A DNA stretch of 64,000 bases from Bradyrhizobium sp. 1 (lineage in GTDB: Bacteria > Pseudomonadota > Alphaproteobacteria > Rhizobiales > Xanthobacteraceae): assembly GCF_023073315.1 (NCBI RefSeq), contig NZ_JADPJH010000022.1:62001-126000 (forward strand), given 5' to 3'. The position numbers and the translations under genes are program-made. Each line of letters opens with the position of its first letter. The stretch's first letter is position 1. Positions 7,956-15,837 of this stretch are shown here, in pieces. The notes beneath the pieces are model-generated. The model was given only the letters and a program-made list of their open reading frames with translations, ran no database searches and was not told the origin of the DNA.

Positions 7956-9620
7956 CTACAGCCGCCGCACTTTGACCCCAGCCGCCTCGCGGTCCCATAT
8001 ATCCGCCGTCACGCCGGCGTCGCGGAGCACGCCTTTCTTGATCTTGCCGTTTTCCGTCAGCGGCATCTCCTTCACGATCCGCACGTAGCGGGGAATGGCG
8101 AAATAGGCGATCTTGCCTTCGCAGTGACTGACGATGTCGACCGGCGCGAGCGATTGGCCAGGCTCCAGCAGGATCGCGGCGGCAACCTCGTCCTCGCCCA
8201 ATTCCGAGGGCAGCGGATAGATCGCGCAGGCCGCGACCGCGGGATGGGACTGGATCGCCTGCTCCACCTCCCATGACGACACATTCTCGCCGCGTCTGCG
8301 GACCGAATCCTTCATGCGATCGATGAAGCGATAATGCCCGTCGGGATCGCGGACCACGCGATCACCGGAGTGGAACCAGAGATTTCGCCAGGCCTCGACC
8401 GTCTTCTCCGGCATGCCGAAATATCCGGTCGCGAATGCAAAGGGTTCGCTGGCGCGCAGCAGCAGCTCTCCGGCCTGCCCAACGGGAAGCTCGGCATCAT
8501 CGGCATCGACGATGCGGGCTTCGATGCCGTCGGCGAGATATCCCATCGTCCCCGGGCGGTCGGACGGAATCGCGCCCGCGAACACGAAATTGGTCTCCGT
8601 CGATCCATAACCATCGACCAGGGGAACGCCGAACCGCTCGAAAAACGGCGCGTGGATCTGCGGCGACACGCCGCCGCCGAGCGCGACGCGAAGCCGATGC
8701 GCGCTGTCGTCTTCGGTCCTTGGCTGCGCGAGCAGCATCGATGCCATGGCGCCGAGCAGATAGCCGACGGTCGCATTGTGCCGTCGCGCGGCAGCCCAGA
8801 AGCCGGAGGCCGAGAATTTCGGCTCCAGCACATAAGTGCATCCGTTCAGGACGGCCTGATAGAACGCATTCAGCGCGTTGGTGTGGAACAGGGGCAACGT
8901 CGTGAACAGCACGTCACCTTCACGAATGCCCAACGCCCGCGCCGAATAGATGCCCCACCAGAACAATTGCGCCTGCGGGCAGCACACGCCCTTGGCGGGG
9001 CCCGTGGTGCCGGAGGTGTAGAGAATCGCCACGGTGTCGCCGGGTCGCATGGGGCTGGCGGCCGCTTTGTCTCCGAGCGCGGGCAGCGGGACTGGCGAAA
9101 TCTTCGCGCCGCCGGTCTCGGCGGCGATTCCGATTGTCCAGACCTGCGAAGGAAGCTCAACACCTGCCTCGACAGTGTCGATCGCAGCAAGGAACGGCGC
9201 CTCGACGACGAGAAGAGAGGGCTGCGAATTGCGGAAGATGTGGGAGAGCTGGAAGCCGCGCAGCGCCGTGTTGATCGGCACCACGATCGCGCCGAGCCAG
9301 GCACATCCGAGGAAGACCTGAAGAAACTCAGGCCGGTTGGAGCACATCAGGGCGACGCGGTCACCGGGCTTGATCCCGGCGTCGATGAGCGTCCGCGCAG
9401 AGGCGGCGGCGATCGCCGCAGTCTGCGCGTAGGTCCAGCGCGTCTCTCCCGCGACAAGCAGGACACGATCGCGGTAGCGCTCGGCCTGCCGCGTCAGGAT
9501 GGTGGAGAGAATCCGATCGGGCGGTGGAAACAGCGCGACCGCGCGGGCCCAGGCCGGCGCCGCAGCTCTGTCCCCGGCCTCCGATATCGCGCTGGGCTCC
9601 GCCAAAGGCGCCTCACTCAC
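7956..9620 (-). CDS. AMP-forming acyl-CoA synthetase (class I adenylate-forming enzyme), copy 1
   Basis: A 554-residue ligase that would join an organic acid to coenzyme A with ATP. The P-loop YTSGTTGPAKGV, the adenine-site GYGSTETN, the hinge MKDSVRRRGENVSSWEVE and a C-terminal GKIKKG with the catalytic lysine are all present. Substrate preference cannot be read directly; similar genes include caiC-like and benzoate/aminobenzoate ligases. It starts at a GTG that overlaps the stop of the upstream binding-protein gene (GTGA), so it is translationally coupled to the transporter component, cyclase and thiolase-like genes. In the pathway model it could activate dioxindole-3-acetate or anthranilate. 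A second synthetase lies at 34 kb, so two acids may be activated. Confidence 0.85.
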   Translation of the reverse strand: MSEAPLAEPSAISEAGDRAAAPAWARAVALFPPPDRILSTILTRQAERYRDRVLLVAGETRWTYAQTAAIAAASARTLIDAGIKPGDRVALMCSNRPEFLQVFLGCAWLGAIVVPINTALRGFQLSHIFRNSQPSLLVVEAPFLAAIDTVEAGVELPSQVWTIGIAAETGGAKISPVPLPALGDKAAASPMRPGDTVAILYTSGTTGPAKGVCCPQAQLFWWGIYSARALGIREGDVLFTTLPLFHTNALNAFYQAVLNGCTYVLEPKFSASGFWAAARRHNATVGYLLGAMASMLLAQPRTEDDSAHRLRVALGGGVSPQIHAPFFERFGVPLVDGYGSTETNFVFAGAIPSDRPGTMGYLADGIEARIVDADDAELPVGQAGELLLRASEPFAFATGYFGMPEKTVEAWRNLWFHSGDRVVRDPDGHYRFIDRMKDSVRRRGENVSSWEVEQAIQSHPAVAACAIYPLPSELGEDEVAAAILLEPGQSLAPVDIVSHCEGKIAYFAIPRYVRIVKEMPLTENGKIKKGVLRDAGVTADIWDREAAGVKVRRL

Positions 9621-10774
9621 GGCAGCAGCTTGTATTTGCCGTCCTCGATCTGCACCAGAATGCGCGCGCGAGCGTCGACGCCATGCCGATCCGCCGGCGT
9701 ATAGGTGTAGATGCCTTGCGTCCCCACCACGTCCTTGGTCGCGAACAGCGCCTCGCGCAGCGCGGTGCGGAACTCCGGCGTGCCCGGCTTGGCGCCGGTC
9801 GCCATAGCGCGCTTGGCCGCGTCGACGAACACCAGCCAGCCGTCAAAGGAGTATGACGAGAACGAATCCGTCGGGGCCTCGCCATTCGCCTTCTCGAAGG
9901 CCGAGCGGAAATCCAGCGCCACCTTCTGGATCGGATTGCCGGCGGGAAGCTGCTCGGCCGCGGTGACCGGCCCGGTCGGGCAGATGATGCCGTTGGCAGC
10001 CTTGCCGGCGAGGCGCAGGAAATCGGCGCTGATGAGTCCATGATTGCCGTAGAGCGGTCCTTTATATCCGCGTTCGGACAGGGCAATGACCGGCAACGCG
10101 CCGGGCGTGCCGGTGCCGCCGAGCATGATGGCATCGGGGCGCGTCGCGAGCGCGCGCAGCACCTGCGCGGTCACCGAGGAATCGGATCGCGCATATCGCT
10201 CATTCGCGATGACCTTGATGTCGGCCGTCTTCGCACTCTGCTCGAGCGAGGTGTACATGAGGTCGCCGAACGCATCGGAGAACCCGATGAAGGCCACCGT
10301 CTTCAGCCCGTGAGCCTTCATGTGATCGACAATGCCCTGGACGAGCAGCGGCGTCGGCTGCGGTGTCTGCACCACCCAGGGGCCGCCATCGCCCGCCGGC
10401 ACCGGCGCGATCGGGGATACCGCGATCATCGGGATTTTCATCTCGATCGCCGCGGTCGCCATCGCCAGTGTCTGGGGTGCACCTGACGTGCCGATGAGGA
10501 TGTCGACCTTCTCCTGCTCGACGAGCTTGCGCGCATTGCGCGCCGACGCTGTCGGATCGGAGCCGTCGTCGAGCTGAATGATGCGGAGCTTCTCACCGCC
10601 GACCTCGCCGATATAGGCCTGGCCCGCCGCGATGCCCTTCCCGTTCGGAATCCCGATCGACGACACCGGCCCGCTGAGGCCGGTGACGAAGCCGACAAGA
10701 ATCTCCGCCTGCGCAATCTGCGGCGCGGCGATCAGTAGAACGGTGGAAGCCAGCAGGCTCTTCATCAAGTTCAT
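9617..10774 (-). CDS. periplasmic substrate-binding protein of a Liv-type ABC transporter, copy 1
   Basis: A 385-residue exported protein with a clear signal peptide (cleavage expected after AAPQIAQA) and the two-lobe fold of the LivJ/LivK family: GFVTGLSGPVSSIG, QLDDGSDPT and IPMIAVSPI mark the first lobe and hinge. It is closely similar to the binding protein at 15.8 kb, which sits beside the permease and ATPase genes. This copy has no membrane components of its own and is embedded in the catabolic operon, so it probably delivers an aromatic acid to the shared transporter. It overlaps the acyl-CoA synthetase start, consistent with uptake being followed by CoA activation. The start at the first Met of MNLMKSLL gives a standard signal peptide. 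Confidence 0.85.
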   Translation of the reverse strand: MNLMKSLLASTVLLIAAPQIAQAEILVGFVTGLSGPVSSIGIPNGKGIAAGQAYIGEVGGEKLRIIQLDDGSDPTASARNARKLVEQEKVDILIGTSGAPQTLAMATAAIEMKIPMIAVSPIAPVPAGDGGPWVVQTPQPTPLLVQGIVDHMKAHGLKTVAFIGFSDAFGDLMYTSLEQSAKTADIKVIANERYARSDSSVTAQVLRALATRPDAIMLGGTGTPGALPVIALSERGYKGPLYGNHGLISADFLRLAGKAANGIICPTGPVTAAEQLPAGNPIQKVALDFRSAFEKANGEAPTDSFSSYSFDGWLVFVDAAKRAMATGAKPGTPEFRTALREALFATKDVVGTQGIYTYTPADRHGVDARARILVQIEDGKYKLLP

Positions 10775-10851
10775 GGCACCTGTCTTTCGTAAACGGTTTC
10801 TTCTGTTGTCTCGTTCGGCAAGCGCCATGCCTTGCAAACGCAATGCCTTGG

Positions 10852-11634
10852 TCAGTTCGACCCAACCAGCGCGATGACCCGGAGCGGACTGCCGGAGCCG
10901 TTCTGGATTTTCAGGGGTGACGCCACGATGACGGCGCCGGTGGCCGGAAGCTGATCGAGGTTGCACAGGCACTGCAGGCCGTAGCGACCCGCGCCATGCA
11001 GGAAGTGATGCGCGGGATAAGGCGGCTCGAAATGTCCGGCCTGCCCGGCATCGGTGCCGATGGTCTCGGTGCCGAAACCGATGATGCCGCGCTCCTCCAC
11101 CAGCCACTTGATGACGGCCGGATTCGGCCCGGGCGTGTGCGCGCCGTCATCCCTCAGGTTGGAATAGTCGCGCCAGCCCTTCTTGGACCAGTCGGTCCGC
11201 AGCAGGACCCATTGGCGCGCGGGGATGCGTCCGTGCTTGGATTCCCAGGCCTCGACGATCGGCACCGTCAGCACGAAATCGGGATCGTGCGCGGCCTCCG
11301 CGGAGCAGTCGATGACGCAGGCCGGCGCGATCATATCCTTGGCCGGCATCGTGTCGACGGCATTGTTCGGCAGGTCCTTGCCGGTGAACCAGTGGATCGG
11401 CGCGTCGAAATGCGTGCCGGTGTGTTCGCCGAACGTGACATTGTTCCAGTACCAGGCCGGGCCACGCCCATCGTATCGCGAGATTTCCTGGATACGCACC
11501 GGCGCTGCCTGGCCGAACTCCGGCGGCAGCACGATGACCGGAAAATCCGGACTGAGTGTGAAGGTCAGATCGACGACGCGCACCGCGCCGGACGAAATCG
11601 CACCGGCCAGCTCCAGGAGATTCTTGCTTTGCAT
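10852..11634 (-). CDS. cyclase family metal-dependent hydrolase, isatin hydrolase-like
   Basis: A 260-residue member of the cyclase family (kynurenine formamidase / isatin hydrolase fold). The signature H-TGTH-F-D-APIH runs from H71 to H81 and supplies the metal ligands; a tryptophan follows at once, as in isatin hydrolases. Isatin hydrolase opens the lactam ring of isatin to isatinate (2-aminophenylglyoxylate) with Mn2+. The ATG at 11634 has GGAGGAC six bases upstream; longer forms have no support. It is encoded just after the DUF35-SDR fusion and before the binding protein. The neighbouring IorAB genes, whose substrates are aryl 2-oxo acids, make the isatin reading attractive. Kynurenine formamidase or another amidase activity is the main alternative. 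Confidence 0.82.
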   Translation of the reverse strand: MQSKNLLELAGAISSGAVRVVDLTFTLSPDFPVIVLPPEFGQAAPVRIQEISRYDGRGPAWYWNNVTFGEHTGTHFDAPIHWFTGKDLPNNAVDTMPAKDMIAPACVIDCSAEAAHDPDFVLTVPIVEAWESKHGRIPARQWVLLRTDWSKKGWRDYSNLRDDGAHTPGPNPAVIKWLVEERGIIGFGTETIGTDAGQAGHFEPPYPAHHFLHGAGRYGLQCLCNLDQLPATGAVIVASPLKIQNGSGSPLRVIALVGSN

Positions 11635-11668
11635 TGTCACGTCCTCCGGTTTGGTTGAGATCCGCCCC

Positions 11669-12910
11669 TCATTTGTCGAGCTCGCGCTCCAGCGCTTTCG
11701 GATTGGCCGCGAGTCGCTGCCGGATCTCTTCGGCGACGTCCCCGACATACATCTCCTCGAGCCCGCCCTTGAGCCCCGACACGATCGCCTGCGCGATCGC
11801 GCGCGGCGCGACCTTCGGCGGCGGCACGGTCTGGAACCACTCGGTGTCGACAGGCCCGGTGAAGAGATTCATGAGCTTGATGCCGCCCGGCCGCAACTCC
11901 GCGCGAAGGCAGTGCGACAGCGACAGGCACGCGGCCTGCGAGGCAGAGTACGCGCCGAAGGCCGGCCAGTTCGCGAGCGCATAGACCGACAGGATGTTGA
12001 CCCATGCGACGCTGTTGTTGACGCCGTCGGCGCCGCGCATCCGCATGGCGGGCCCAAAGGCCTGCGCGAGATTGATGAAGCCGAGATACGCCTGGTCGAT
12101 CTCGTCCCGCGCGATGCTCGTGCCCTTGCGGTCGAGTAAGCCACCGGCTCGCACATACTCCGTCGTATTGACGAGAATATCCACCTTGCCGCCGATGTCG
12201 GCTGCAAGATCAGCGGCAGATTTTTCATCGGCCGCATCGAGCGCGACGACCTCAACCCCCTCCTGCCGGCGCAGCAGATCCTCACCGGCAAACGGCCGCC
12301 AGGGTTCGGCCACGCCAACAAACACGGTCTTGGCGCCCGCGGCCTTCAAGGCGACGACGGCTTCCTGACCGATCACGCTGCGGCCGTTCGTGACGAGCAC
12401 CCGCCTGAATTTCGGGTCGGCCGTCATTTCCCGCCACTGCCTGTCGTCTGCCATGTTGGGAGTCTCCCCCTCGGGTCGGGCAAAGGCGACTGCCTGACCA
12501 CTCTTGTCGAGCTGAAACGACATGCGGACCGGCGCGTCCTCGGCGCAGTCGGCATGAAGATGCGCGACGATCGTCGGGCCGCAATCCATCTTGACGAGGC
12601 CGATCCGCCAGGGCGCCCGTTCGCGGAAATAGACGTCGCTCGGCACGCGTGCCGTCGTTTCCGCGAGCAGCGTGCCACCGCGCGGTGCGTCCGCAAACGC
12701 GAGCGCGGACGAGAGGCAGGACGGGCAAGCCTCCCGCGCCGGATAAGCAAAAGCGCCGCAGGCCTCGCAGCGCTGGAGCATGAAACGCCCCTCGGCGGCG
12801 GCGCGCGTGAAACCGTGCGACGTCCGGCTGCGCGGCCTCGGGGGCGATGCCGGAAGCCGCGTCCGCAGCAGCGGATTCTTGCGGCGGGGCGGCTTGATCG
12901 GATCGATCAT
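11669..12910 (-). CDS. fusion of a DUF35-type zinc-ribbon/OB-fold domain with a degenerate short-chain dehydrogenase domain
   Basis: A 413-residue two-domain protein. Residues about 30-145 are a DUF35-like acyl-CoA-binding protein: zinc ribbon cysteines C48, C51, C62 and C65, then an OB fold. Residues 168-413 are an SDR-like Rossmann domain. The SDR part is unusual: the TGxxxGIG loop reads TNGRSVIG, and the YxxxK catalytic pair reads Y321-SAS-Q325, so the lysine is replaced. The Ser (S308) and Tyr remain. DUF35 proteins partner thiolase-like enzymes, notably Ltp2-type aldolases of steroid side-chain degradation. Its start overlaps the stop of the thiolase-like gene (ATGA), which strongly suggests a complex of the two. 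Dehydrogenase activity is doubtful. Confidence 0.8.
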   Translation of the reverse strand: MIDPIKPPRRKNPLLRTRLPASPPRPRSRTSHGFTRAAAEGRFMLQRCEACGAFAYPAREACPSCLSSALAFADAPRGGTLLAETTARVPSDVYFRERAPWRIGLVKMDCGPTIVAHLHADCAEDAPVRMSFQLDKSGQAVAFARPEGETPNMADDRQWREMTADPKFRRVLVTNGRSVIGQEAVVALKAAGAKTVFVGVAEPWRPFAGEDLLRRQEGVEVVALDAADEKSAADLAADIGGKVDILVNTTEYVRAGGLLDRKGTSIARDEIDQAYLGFINLAQAFGPAMRMRGADGVNNSVAWVNILSVYALANWPAFGAYSASQAACLSLSHCLRAELRPGGIKLMNLFTGPVDTEWFQTVPPPKVAPRAIAQAIVSGLKGGLEEMYVGDVAEEIRQRLAANPKALERELDK

Positions 12911-14085
12911 TTTGAAGGCCCTGCAAAGATCGCGGCACCCGAGGCGAGACCGCGGTCATAATTGATCATACCAAACCCGGAAGCCAAGCCGAGGCGCGCA
13001 TTCCTGACCTGCGTGGGGCCCGCGGTTCCCAGGACCTGCCGCAGTCCCTCGACGAGACCAAGATAGGCGCCGGCTGCTCCAGCCTGCCCGACAGAGAGCT
13101 GCCCGCCGGAGGTATTGTGCGGAAAATCGCCGTCGATGGTGAGATCGTGCGCACGCACGAATTCCGCGCCCTCGCCTTTTTTGCAGAAGCCGAGATCTTC
13201 GAACTGCATCATCGTGATGACGGGATAGTCATCGTAGGTCTGGACGATGTCGAGGTCGTCGGGCTTCACGCCGGCCATGGCATAGAGCTCGTCGACGTCC
13301 ATCGCCCAGCCGCCGCGCACCTGCATCGGGTCGTCGGCAAAGGCGTTGTGCCGCTCGATCGTCGACAGCAATCGCGCCGCAGGCAGCCCCAGCGACGCGG
13401 CGGTCTCCTCGCGCATCACCAGAAAGGCTTCCGCGCCTGCGCAAGGCATCACGCAATCGAAGAGGTGGATCGGATCGGAAATCGGCCGGGCCGCCAGATA
13501 TTGCTCGAGCGTCAGCGGCGCCTTCATCAGGGCATGCGGATTGCGTAGCGCATTGGCGCGCTGCGCGACCGCGATCCTGCCGACGTCCTCGCGCGTGACG
13601 CCGAAGGTCCGCATGTAGTTGCGCGCGATCAGCGCGAAGCTCGCATTGGCGCCGCCAGCGCCGTAGGGATAGACGGCGTCCTGGTTGAAGCGCGAGAAAT
13701 TCTCGAGCGTCAGGCGGAAGGAATCGACATGATTGGTGTCGCCCGCCACGCAAGCGATGATGTCGGCGTCGCGGGCCTGGACCGCGCGCGCAGCCTTGCG
13801 CAAGCCTGCGATGGCGCTGGCGCCACCCAGCGGAATCGTGTCGAGCCAGCGGACGCAAAGGCCAAAGTGCTGCGTCAGCCCGATGCCGCTGTCGGTGCCC
13901 ATCGTAAAGCTCGAGACGCAGAGGCCGTCGATGTCGGACGCCTTGATGCCGGCCTGGGCCACGAGCGCGCCGAGCGCGCGGCCGATCCACCATTGCGCGC
14001 TCTCGATGGAATAGCGCACATAGGGAATCGTGACGGGAGCCGCGATCACGATGCCGTCGTATGGTGTGCGCTGGGATTTCTTCAC
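12907..14085 (-). CDS. thiolase-like (SCP2/Ltp2-type) protein, candidate retro-aldolase
   Basis: A 392-residue protein of the thiolase superfamily. The loop that holds the nucleophilic cysteine in true thiolases reads PLGGASAIAGL (residues 85-95) and has no cysteine. The usual GHPxGxxG histidine is Q334 (SVGQAGAAG). A TYDDYP motif (Y284, Y287) is kept. This pattern matches lipid-transfer-type thiolase homologues, of which Ltp2 is an aldolase that releases an acyl-CoA from a beta-hydroxyacyl-CoA with a tertiary alcohol. It begins with GTG and ends overlapping the DUF35-SDR gene. In the pathway model it would cleave dioxindole-3-acetyl-CoA into isatin and acetyl-CoA. Family is firm; this reaction is inferred. 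Confidence 0.82.
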   Translation of the reverse strand: MKKSQRTPYDGIVIAAPVTIPYVRYSIESAQWWIGRALGALVAQAGIKASDIDGLCVSSFTMGTDSGIGLTQHFGLCVRWLDTIPLGGASAIAGLRKAARAVQARDADIIACVAGDTNHVDSFRLTLENFSRFNQDAVYPYGAGGANASFALIARNYMRTFGVTREDVGRIAVAQRANALRNPHALMKAPLTLEQYLAARPISDPIHLFDCVMPCAGAEAFLVMREETAASLGLPAARLLSTIERHNAFADDPMQVRGGWAMDVDELYAMAGVKPDDLDIVQTYDDYPVITMMQFEDLGFCKKGEGAEFVRAHDLTIDGDFPHNTSGGQLSVGQAGAAGAYLGLVEGLRQVLGTAGPTQVRNARLGLASGFGMINYDRGLASGAAIFAGPSK

Positions 14086-14097
14086 CGGTCGCGCGCC

Positions 14098-14526
14098 TCA
14101 GATCACCGTCAGCCGGACGTCGATATTGCCGCGTGTCGCGTTCGAATAGGGACAACGCTCATGCGCGCCGGCGACGACCTCCTCGGCGACGGCTTTCTCG
14201 ATCCCGGGCAAATTGACCTTCAATTCGACGGCGAGCGCATAACCGACGGGAACCGGCCCCATCGCGACCTTCGCCGTCACAGACGGCTCGGCGGACGGCA
14301 CGATCTTCCGGGTACGCGCCACCAGCTTGACCGCGCCGAGAAAGCACGCGGCATAGCCGGCCGCAAAGAGCTGCTCCGGATTGGTCCCCTCGCCGCCGGG
14401 GCCGCCCATCGATTTCGGCAAGGACAGCGAGACTGACAACAGACCGTCCGCGCTCGCGGCCTTGCCGTCGCGGCCACCGGTCGCCGTCACCTCGGTCTCG
14501 TACAGGATTTTTTCGGGCGTCATCAT
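14098..14526 (-). CDS. OsmC/Ohr family peroxiredoxin, organic hydroperoxide resistance type
   Basis: A 142-residue protein matching Ohr: the first reactive cysteine is in AAGYAACFLGA and the second in ERCPYSNATRGN, the spacing expected of dithiol hydroperoxide reductases. It would reduce organic or lipid hydroperoxides in the cytoplasm. Two adjacent ATGs occur; I take the first (14526), with GGAGA upstream. It lies between the Asp/Glu-racemase-like gene and the thiolase-like gene, 12 bases from the latter, so it is part of the catabolic operon. A role in coping with peroxides made by the flavin and Rieske oxygenases is plausible. OhrR-type regulation is not evident nearby, although MarR relatives are. 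Confidence 0.85.
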   Translation of the reverse strand: MMTPEKILYETEVTATGGRDGKAASADGLLSVSLSLPKSMGGPGGEGTNPEQLFAAGYAACFLGAVKLVARTRKIVPSAEPSVTAKVAMGPVPVGYALAVELKVNLPGIEKAVAEEVVAGAHERCPYSNATRGNIDVRLTVI

Positions 14527-14556
14527 GTCCAGGTCTCCAAAGTTCGACGCTGCGCC

Positions 14557-15339
14557 CTAACGCTTGTTGCGGGCGAGCATTGCGCGAAAATCGCTGCGGG
14601 CCAGATCGCTCGCGCGACTGAAGCTCGGCCCGCGGCTGGGCTCGGTGCCATTGAGGCGCCTGAGCTGCACCCACATCTCGGCACTCTTGAGCGCAACGGC
14701 CGCGCAATTGACGACAGGCGCATGCCCGACCTTCAGGCCATGCTCCCGTCCAATCAAGAGACCGGGAAGCACGCCGGCGGGGATCACGACATCGGCGCCG
14801 CGCTCTATCAGCGGCAGCGCGCAGGCGACGAAATCACTGATCATGCGAGCCTGAGCCGCCTCGTTGCCTGCGAACGCATCGGCAAAATCCTCGGGCTTGC
14901 AGCCCATGCCGGTCACGTGAACGACGCGATCACCGAGGCCGTAACGTTCGGCCTGCTCGTAGTGCCAGACTTCGAAAACGGGATCGAGCGTGACGAGACC
15001 CAGACGCCGGCCGAGCTGCGATGCCGCAAGCAGCGTCGCTTCGCCGGTCCCGATCACGGGAATGGCGAGCGCCGAACGAAGCTCGTAGAGGCCGGGATCC
15101 TGGAAATGTCCCATGACGAAGGCGTCGAACCCGGCCTCCTCGGCCGCGATGCCGTTGTCGATGGCCTGAACCGCGCAGCGCAGTTCGGCGAGCCGCCCGA
15201 ACTCGCGGTCCGGCGGCGAGATGCCTTCGACATGCACCATCGTCCCGGGCGCCGCGATCGTGTTGAGATATTCGGACAGCCGCGCCATGTAGGGCGCATT
15301 GACGCTCGCATCAACGAAGCTCTGCCAGAAGATGCGCAT
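14557..15339 (-). CDS. Asp/Glu/hydantoin racemase superfamily protein lacking both usual catalytic cysteines
   Basis: A 260-residue cytoplasmic protein with the fold signature of hydantoin/aspartate racemases and maleate isomerases (FDAFVMGHFQDPGL, IPVIGTGEA, LGLVTLDPVF). In hydantoin racemases the motif reads xACFxDPGL; here the cysteine is a histidine. The second active-site cysteine (GCxGM) is also missing (IPAGVLPG). A classic two-cysteine racemase reaction is therefore unlikely. The start at 15339 has AAGGA/GGAG upstream. It is the first gene of the minus-strand operon that contains Ohr, the thiolase-like protein, DUF35-SDR, cyclase, binding protein and CoA ligase, and it diverges from the ABC transporter. 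Decarboxylase, isomerase or binding functions are possible. Confidence 0.75.
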   Translation of the reverse strand: MRIFWQSFVDASVNAPYMARLSEYLNTIAAPGTMVHVEGISPPDREFGRLAELRCAVQAIDNGIAAEEAGFDAFVMGHFQDPGLYELRSALAIPVIGTGEATLLAASQLGRRLGLVTLDPVFEVWHYEQAERYGLGDRVVHVTGMGCKPEDFADAFAGNEAAQARMISDFVACALPLIERGADVVIPAGVLPGLLIGREHGLKVGHAPVVNCAAVALKSAEMWVQLRRLNGTEPSRGPSFSRASDLARSDFRAMLARNKR

Positions 15340-15837
15340 CGTCCTTACTCCTCGAGCGGTCCATCGGAGGACCGGCCGTCGGCTGCCACGATATATTTCA
15401 ACCATAAACTAATTGAGCCGTCAAATGTGTGCGGCAGCGACGGCGAGCGGTACTCTCGCAACGCGGCGCGGACGCCTGTTCAGCGGGGCAAAGAGATCAA
15501 GGAAATGGCGAACTCTGATGGAATTGTATGCAACAACATTTTTTTCTGACGGCGCCGTGACACGTGTTGACGGCCCCGCCAGGAATACTTTAGGCTTTAA
15601 GTAATCCTCCACCGGTCGCGGCCGATGGCCAAGACAATGATGTTGCAGGGCACCGATTTTGAGAAACTCAATCGCGTGGACAATCGTCGGGCTTGAACAG
15701 CCCGCAGCAGCATCGCCGGTCGCGCATCGCGACTGCGGCAATCACTTCCCATCACATCGACAGGCGCCCGGCATTTGGCGCTGCAGCAATGCTTTCAGTC
15801 AGTTTGTCGTACCCAGCATCAACGGAGGAGAACGCAC
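15340..15837. promoter_or_regulatory. divergent intergenic region between the two catabolic operons
   Basis: This 498-base gap separates the minus-strand racemase-like/thiolase operon from the plus-strand transporter operon. I see no convincing gene in it. It contains AT-rich dyad-like patches: around 15393-15415 (TTTCAACCATAAAC) and 15587-15602 (ACTT-TAGGCTTT-AAGT). They resemble the dyads near 7.2 kb and 28.6 kb, so both promoters may be under MarR control. The region just before 15838 carries GGAGGAG, the ribosome site of the binding protein. Confidence 0.5.
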
